A stretch of 64,000 nt of DNA from Ooceraea biroi. Lineage: Eukaryota; Arthropoda; Insecta; Hymenoptera; Formicidae. A program made the position numbers and the translations under genes. Under the pieces are notes generated by a model, which searched no databases, was not told the origin of the DNA, and saw only the letters and a list, made by a program, of their open reading frames with translations. Positions 58,474 to 64,000 of this stretch are shown one piece after another (within the stretch, counting starts at the first letter, position 1; every line of letters starts with the position of its first letter). Location: assembly GCF_003672135.1 (NCBI RefSeq), contig NC_039506.1, positions 21,174,497-21,238,496 on the forward strand, given 5' to 3'.

Positions 58474-60827
58474 GTGAGTTTATGTGGCGAGGAAATGTTC
58501 ACCATGAGATCGCGCCATGGGGTAATTTACCGGTCGGAGGAACGTACGGTACCGAGACACGAAGTGCAAGATCGTTCGTCATGTGGGTCGAGCGGTTCGC
58601 TTGCATCACGCGGATTCGGCCACGCTCTGTGCTCGCCGAGCCAAGCCGGATGCTGTACATTTTTGCGTTCAAACATAACGTATCACACGCCTCGGTAACG
58701 CCCGTCCGAATATATTCGCGTAACGCGTGCTTCGACTTTGTACCCGCTTCAGCTTACGACACTTGAATACCGTAACTTCGGTGAGAAGCGTGCAATCCGC
58801 TCATCCTCGGCGTGCTCAATAAGAAATTCCTGATTTGCACTTCCGCTAATAGGCACTCACGCGTCTTTCCAGCACTTTGCAACACATAGTTCGACGTCCC
58901 GACCTAATTAAACGAGCAGCTTGTACAAACGCGAATGAATGCACCGTAAACTTCGACGCGCAACTGCAGTAATTAAATAGATTAGAAGGCTCGAGCGTAA
59001 TTAGCTTCGGATAATGATATTTATTTCTATATCCATGCTGTACGCGATGCTCGCGCGCGTGCGGCATCTCGAGCGTGTGGTTGAGGCGAATTTGTCACGT
59101 CTTCATGCAAAATCGCAGAGTCGGATCGCGTTATTTTAAGCAGACGTACCCGATAAATCGCCGGCCGGTAACGAAATTAAGCTACTAAACCGCTATCGGT
59201 TTGCTGGCAGCCGGATAAAATTACATCGCGCCGAGATCGATTAAGACCAGCGGCGGGTGGCTTCCAAGTATCGGAAAAGAGAGAGTCAGAGGCAATCGTT
59301 AAAATAATCGAATAACTCGATATTCGCTTTTAGTGGAGCTCGATAATCATCGACGTTCAAAGAAAGTTAGGTATTCCCCGGCAGTAAGGCGAAAGTTTAA
59401 CGAGCACCCGCTCGTTCCACGTTCACGCCCAATGGTCAGAAAGACCGTTCGAAACTTTGATACCAATAAAATAATTTTGCCGTTTCCAATGATTATCGCG
59501 ATTATATTTCTTTCTACGCGCAGTCGGCGATGCAATCGGTAATGCACGATGCATGGACCATCACGCATCCGAGACTCTGTTATTTCTCCAGAAAGTTTTT
59601 CGCTGGATCTCTCGTATCTCGACTTCCTTCCGTATGCATCAACCGAATGCATTACGCAAACAGTTTCGCAATGTTTCGGAAATATTTCGATAACGATGGA
59701 ATTAATGAAATCGCATGTTGGATTAAAATTTAAAATTCCACGCGGAGGAGAATAAAAATTTACCGCCAGACCGATTCGGCCCCTTCGGTGCGTCGGGATG
59801 AGATTTCGGGAAATAATTTGAGATTTAATTAAATTTAATTAAAACTGCTATTTACCCGGCGGATCAACGGTGGTGACAGTACGAACAACGCGAATGGCAA
59901 AATGGAGAAGAGACTTTTTTTCCTTGCTGCCAAGAGTTCCCAGGCAAAATGGCTGTATGATTACTGATAAATAACATGGAGAATGAGGTAATTTGCTGGC
60001 AAAGGAAGCCAACGAACGAGATCCGCCAGCCGCTCCAATTTATCACTCGCGAGTTCCGTTATCTCCCGCTCCAGGCCGTATATTCGACTCCTCCAGAACT
60101 TCGTACCGGATAAAATTCAGCATTGTTACAATCTCGGCAATTCTGCCCGAGTCCGAAAGACACCACTGTTAAAATAATCTACGAGTTCCCAACAACCCCG
60201 TACGCCTAACGATCGTCCCGTCTGGACGTCGGGCACTGTTGCACGCGTGAGAGAAACACAATTTCCGCTGGTGTTTCGCGCTTCGAGCGTTTCGTACGTG
60301 CCTTTTCCTTAGATTTGGCGAGGTTTGCGCCAGCGATGAAGCTGGACTCGCGCGGAGGCTGCCGGCGTTTCCCGGCACAGCTCCGTGTTCTCGGAGCGTT
60401 CTCGTTTTCGTGCTGGACGACGGAGTGCACGCGAGCGAGCGCAGTCGGAACAAGGGACGAGCGACGCCTCGTACGTAGATACCCCGGCTTACAATTAAAT
60501 GCCGACTTCACGGCTGCTTACGGCCGAAATTTATTTCCATCGCGCGGCATGCGGCCGCCGGCAGCCTGCTAATTATCCGCTCGCCGTTTAACCGTCTCAT
60601 GGCACGTAAGGAAGCGAAATATCCGGGACGCGAGCGAGCGAGCAAGTGAGTCAGTTTAGACGTCGCCGGCAAAATTTGGTATCAGCGATATTTAGAATTT
60701 CCGCCTCGATTCTTAACGATCTGCCTCTTACTCTCTTCCTCTCTATTTATTATTCCGCGGTATTTAGGATCAGCGAGAGCTCAATTCAGATGCCTGTATC
60801 ATTTCCTTTGTCTCTGCAATCTTGCAG
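58474..60827. other. No gene seen
   Basis: Frames of up to 101 codons on both strands. A repeated ATTTAATTAA unit lies near 59821-59840. An ATG at 60599 opens 15 codons to 'agcaa|gtgagtcag', a possible but unsupported start exon. Nothing recognised. Confidence 0.55.
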
Positions 60828-61064
60828 TTTCGATATCACGATTTTGCGAAGGAACCGTGCCAACCGCATCGTAATTCCTGTGATTTTCACGCAGATGGAG
60901 ATTACTGCGAGAGTTGGCGCACGTTTCGCGAAATGTTCCATGACGCATCTACTACGCAAAGTTTCGATAATACGCATGCCATCCCGCACGAGTCCGCCGC
61001 ACTTCTCTTCGAAAACGCTGTCATGACAACGTTACAGAGTTTCCACGACGGCAACGCGTCCTAA
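60828..61064 (+). CDS. Candidate terminal exon, acidic Cys/His protein
   Basis: 'atttcctttgtctctgcaatcttgcag' is a strong acceptor (AG 60826-60827). The frame after it is open for 78 codons and stops at TAA 61062-61064. It begins FRYHDFAKEPCQPHRNSC and continues DFHADGDYCESWRTF, so three Cys and several His and acidic residues fall in the first 32 positions. The rest (SAALLFENAVMTTLQSFHDG) looks helical. This balance is unlike the Arg/Ser-rich chance frames. Against it: another + frame (60646-61026) and a minus frame (60786-60989) are also open, and there is no clear polyadenylation signal. Cys/His spacing does not match a zinc finger I know. Confidence 0.3.
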   Translation, partial: FRYHDFAKEPCQPHRNSCDFHADGDYCESWRTFREMFHDASTTQSFDNTHAIPHESAALLFENAVMTTLQSFHDGNAS

Positions 61065-62036
61065 ATAATTACCATGAGAGTGTGATGCACCAAGGTTCAT
61101 CATAATTCCGCTATCTGTATGCCGCTTCGTGCTGATGAACGTGTGTCGTTCCCGTGTTTCGGGGGCGGCGCGTATCGTCTTAATACTCGAGCTCGTTTCA
61201 CGCTCGCCGGAGCACCGGCCGCGAATTTATGAAGGGCGGCCGATCGAAATAACCGCTTTAGCGCCTCAGAGCAGCGTCGGCTGCACGGGGTCGGGATCAT
61301 TCCCACGAGCGTCCTCCGAGCTGGATAATCAAGCGCGCCGGGCGGAGACACCCAGGCGCGCGACTCCCATCGACGGAAACGAGAATCGTGTCGGCCCCGA
61401 CCGCGGAAGAACCTAAGCGGATGCGGAGGCCAAAAGGGACTCGTGCACGCGTGCATAATTCGCACGAGGGTTTAAATCCGCCCCGCGAGGAATATCTCCG
61501 ACGCGCCCTCGAGAGGTCGAGGAGGGTTGCGACGAGTCGCCGACGACGTACCGAGCGTTCTCCACGCTTCGTTACGCGTCACGCCGCATAGCTGGATCAC
61601 AAAGCTGCACGTAAACTCGATACTCATCACGAACGGGCTGAGGCACCGAGATAACACGCTCGCCACGACGCAAGCGGTTCGTGGAGAGTTAAAGGTTCCG
61701 TAATCAATGGAATCTCTAGCCCGAAGCTTAAAGCCGAAAGCCTTAAACACGCGAATTCGCAGAGTCGCAGTTCCCAATGGCCGTAACTACTTCTCTAGAG
61801 TTATATCGACGTCTCGTGCGCGCCGATCGAAGGGCATCCCGTACCTTCTATAATTACCCCGACGGAGAGTCCCCGGTAGATATCCCGGTAGAACGATCGA
61901 TCGCGCCTCAAAGTTCCGAAGAAGAGGATTGGGAAGGGCGAAATGCAGCTGCAGCTGCAAACCCACGGCGCCACATTAAGGACATACCGCAGCGAGAACG
62001 AACCTGGCAGTATTACTCGACTAATCACTTTGTAAC
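61065..62036. other. No gene seen; possible 5' leader of next candidate
   Basis: Mirrored frames at 61100-61777. The ATG-started frame 61777-62190 (137 codons) overlaps the candidate exon below in another frame and has a 119-codon antisense partner. GCAGCT repeats occur at 61946-61960. If the exon at 62037 is real, this stretch could hold its promoter and leader, but no core promoter element can be fixed. Confidence 0.45.
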
Positions 62037-62143
62037 ATGGTCGAGCTTGGCTCCTTCGAGGTTGAGCAAGACGAGCAAGAAGAACGGGCCACGATGGCGG
62101 CGGTGGCTGTTTCTTGGGAGTGGGTCGAGGATGCTGGAAAGAG
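62037..62143 (+). CDS. Candidate first coding exon, acidic N-terminus
   Basis: An ATG at 62037 in good context (GTAACATGG) is the first in its frame after a TAA 15 bases upstream. It opens 35 codons plus two bases, beginning MVELGSFEVEQDEQEERAT and ending VAVSWEWVEDAGK, up to a consensus-like donor AGAG|gtgagac (GT at 62144). Without splicing the next codons are AGG TGA, so the open frame ends almost exactly at the donor, as expected for a real exon. Codons are mostly GAG, CAA and GTT rather than CpG-rich. The next exon would lie in the last 1.8 kb or beyond the window, and I could not place it. No protein family is recognised. A 137-codon frame overlaps in another phase. Confidence 0.33.
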
Positions 62144-62267
62144 GTGAGACAGGCCAACAAACCGTGCCAAGTGCCAACTTCTCTTGTTAGAGAACAATTA
62201 AGAAATGCAGTGTTGCAAGTACAAGAAAGGATAGGAAGAAGCTTGATGTTTTCGCGCGTGCCAGCAC

Positions 62268-62270
<3 letters not shown>

Positions 62271-62307
<37 letters not shown>
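62271..62307. repeat. (TA)n microsatellite
   Basis: About 18 uninterrupted TA units, about 130 bp after the candidate donor at 62144. Confidence 0.97.
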
Positions 62308-62309
<2 letters not shown>

Positions 62310-64000
62310 CCGGTAAGTTTACAACTGAACCGGTCCCTTATTACGTTTCTCGGATAAATTAAAACCTTTGTACTATTTCCGGAAAATTGGAGCAAAATAA
62401 AAGTAACGAAGGAAGAGAACAGGAATGTTCATGAATGAAAAAAAGAAAAGGAGAATCAATTGTCAGTAGTAATGCATGATGAGATTCCACGATTGTACAA
62501 TCCGCATGCACGGATACGTCGCAATTTTCACATTACGCAATTTATGGGAGTTTATTATTTTCATTAGACTTGCTAATTCTCGCCAATTTTAAACTCACGC
62601 ATTGTACGCGCGGATTTATATGCTTTAATTATCACAGTCGCATAGACGTTTCTGCTATATTTCAAACTACGCGCGCGCAAATGATCAGAATTTTAATTAG
62701 AATAATTTATTAATAACCGTTTGTGCGTATATCGCGAAACAATTAATTTGCATTGAAATGGATCGATCCCCCCAATTCGGCTGTGTTGTGTTTTAATTAA
62801 GCGCGCAAAATATTCCCGATTCTATATTTGCCACGTCAATAATTGCGATCGTATCGTTCCCACCGTTTCACTATTAATAATTATTCGTTTCTTTCTTTCG
62901 CGACAATTACACGTCAACCGTGCAGACGTTCATTCAAAAACGGTATTGCGAGTCTATTTTATTTAAACCGCACGGAATCGCCGGTGAGCAGGGCACTTAA
63001 ACGCGAAACGTGCAATATTCTACTGTATTTCATCAGTTTTACAATTTCATGATAGAATCCTACAATTTCAAAAAGAATCCTCGTTACTAACGTAGCTAAC
63101 GAGAAAGACATCCTGCATCTGTTGAACATTTAACGTCGCTCGCGAGGATGATTCTCACGTTCGTGCGGTCTCGACAAGATTATCCCGGAGTCGTACGTAG
63201 TTTTTTTACAACGCGCTTGCGGGAAGGGTGGAAACCCCCGCGACGAGCTCTCGCGCGACGATGTGCTTCTGGTATTGTGCGCACTGGTATCAGATTTGAT
63301 GGTGCCATGCGGTCGTGTTACGCACGCCGGTACAGGTCGTTAGAAAGGGTGCGCGCGATCCCCGATCCCCTTTCGTCCAGCTATTACGAAGCATTAACTG
63401 GCCCTGCTCGACTATTACCCCTCCGTGGCAACGTGGTCGTAATATTTTTTTTCGCTCCGATGGATTTAGCATGCGGTTTCCAAGCGATACCGGCGACGAC
63501 AGTAGCAGCAGCAGCAGCTTCCAATTTCCCTTTGTCGCTACGGATTTCATCAGCCTTCACCCTCGCAATCGCACCCGAAACTTCCGTCTCGCCTTCGATC
63601 AACACATTGGTAACGACCCGGCAAGGGAGCCGCGTAAACGTCGTTCGTGTTGTCGTTAGGCGGCCCTAATCATTGTCCTTCGTTGCGCGGGTCGAGCGGG
63701 TGGCTCGCGAAAGCTTTAGGGCTCGAACGTTAGTTCCTGTAATTTCCCGGGGCCCATCGTCGGCCTGGGAAATTACAATCTCGCGTAATGCACGGCTACG
63801 AGCCGCTGTTGACAAAGACAGAACGCACGGCCAGCGCAAACATTTGGCACGGGGTCGTAAACGTGTACCTGCGGACGCAGGCTGTAAAGTAATTAGCTCC
63901 GCTGGACGGACGGACGGGTGGATGGACAGATGGGCAGTTCGTGTGCCTTGAAGACCAGACGTGACTGCTACGATTTTATGCCGCCTGTCGAGTCTCGAAG
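62308..64000. other. No gene seen
   Basis: 62.4-63.1 kb is AT-rich and frame-poor. 63.15-63.66 kb carries a 173-codon + frame from an ATG, Arg/Ala-rich, with two antisense frames and a (CAG)n patch at 63500-63515; I do not accept it as a gene. A degenerate GGAC repeat lies at 63903-63932. No acceptor continuing the 62037 exon could be singled out. Confidence 0.5.

Noticed and set aside
63148..63669. 173-codon + strand frame near the right edge
   Set aside because: Arg/Ala/Ser-rich with antisense partners and a CAG-repeat-derived Ala run; it does not continue the 62037 exon in phase.
1..64000. tRNA, rRNA, snRNA and known insect microRNA genes
   Set aside because: Read-through for T-loop motifs (GTTCRANYC with stems) and for familiar microRNA seeds found no complete match. 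Infernal or tRNAscan would be decisive.
1..64000. CRISPR array, prophage, operon or other bacterial system
   Set aside because: Repeats are microsatellites, one 12-bp tandem and foldbacks. There is no spaced direct repeat series and no run of co-oriented genes with ribosome-binding sites.

Overview
This is about 64 kb of eukaryotic nuclear DNA, most likely from an insect and plausibly a hymenopteran such as an ant. The reasons are: CpG is abundant rather than depleted on both strands; GC- and CpG-dense stretches alternate with AT-rich ones; there are many (GA)n, (TA)n and (GT)n microsatellites; and there are small TIR and foldback elements, one flanked by TA as in Tc1/mariner-derived MITEs. 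Nothing looks prokaryotic. There are no operons, no ribosome-binding-site-plus-ORF tiling and no CRISPR array. The organism call is an inference from composition, not from a marker gene.

I recognise no complete gene, rRNA, tRNA or known microRNA. Long open frames are plentiful, but most have an antisense or frame-shifted partner, begin at GTG or TTG, or come from low-complexity tracts. That is what CpG-rich noncoding DNA produces by chance. The window is best read as intergenic and/or intronic sequence.

The entries called candidate exons are places where splice-like signals and an open frame coincide. They lie on the + strand at 1004-1190, 2382-2586, 12405-12680, 18541-18792, 22810-23071, 25588-25755, 25967-26179, 31046-31273, 40762-40907, 46042-46143, 48274-48804, 52595-52740, 58343-58473, 60828-61064 and 62037-62143. 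On the - strand they lie at 2938-3375, 36890-36990, 45342-45698 and 49346-49592. Pyrimidine-rich tracts ending in AG are common here, so most of these are probably chance. The better ones are 60828-61064, 62037-62143, 49346-49592, 31046-31273 and 25967-26179.

The firmest features are repeats. A 451-bp near-perfect foldback element (26155-26605) has CAG...CTG ends and TA flanks. A second, older foldback (26635-26742) lies 29 bp downstream. A MITE-like element with about 33-bp inverted ends sits at 6178-6414, and a 120-bp imperfect hairpin at 4260-4379. There are two perfect or near-perfect short palindromes (2259-2289, 9686-9732), a 12-bp tandem array (8423-8470), several microsatellites and three G-quadruplex-prone tracts.

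Layout: 1-10 kb is mixed sequence with most of the small palindromes and the MITE. 10-25 kb is CpG-rich sequence with scattered frames. 25.5-26.8 kb holds two open frames running into the foldback pair. 27-45 kb is largely featureless apart from a few splice-framed candidates. 45-58 kb is mixed and includes an AT-rich block near 57.7-58.1 kb. 58-64 kb holds the two most protein-like + strand candidates, followed by AT-rich sequence. No pathway or joint function can be deduced.
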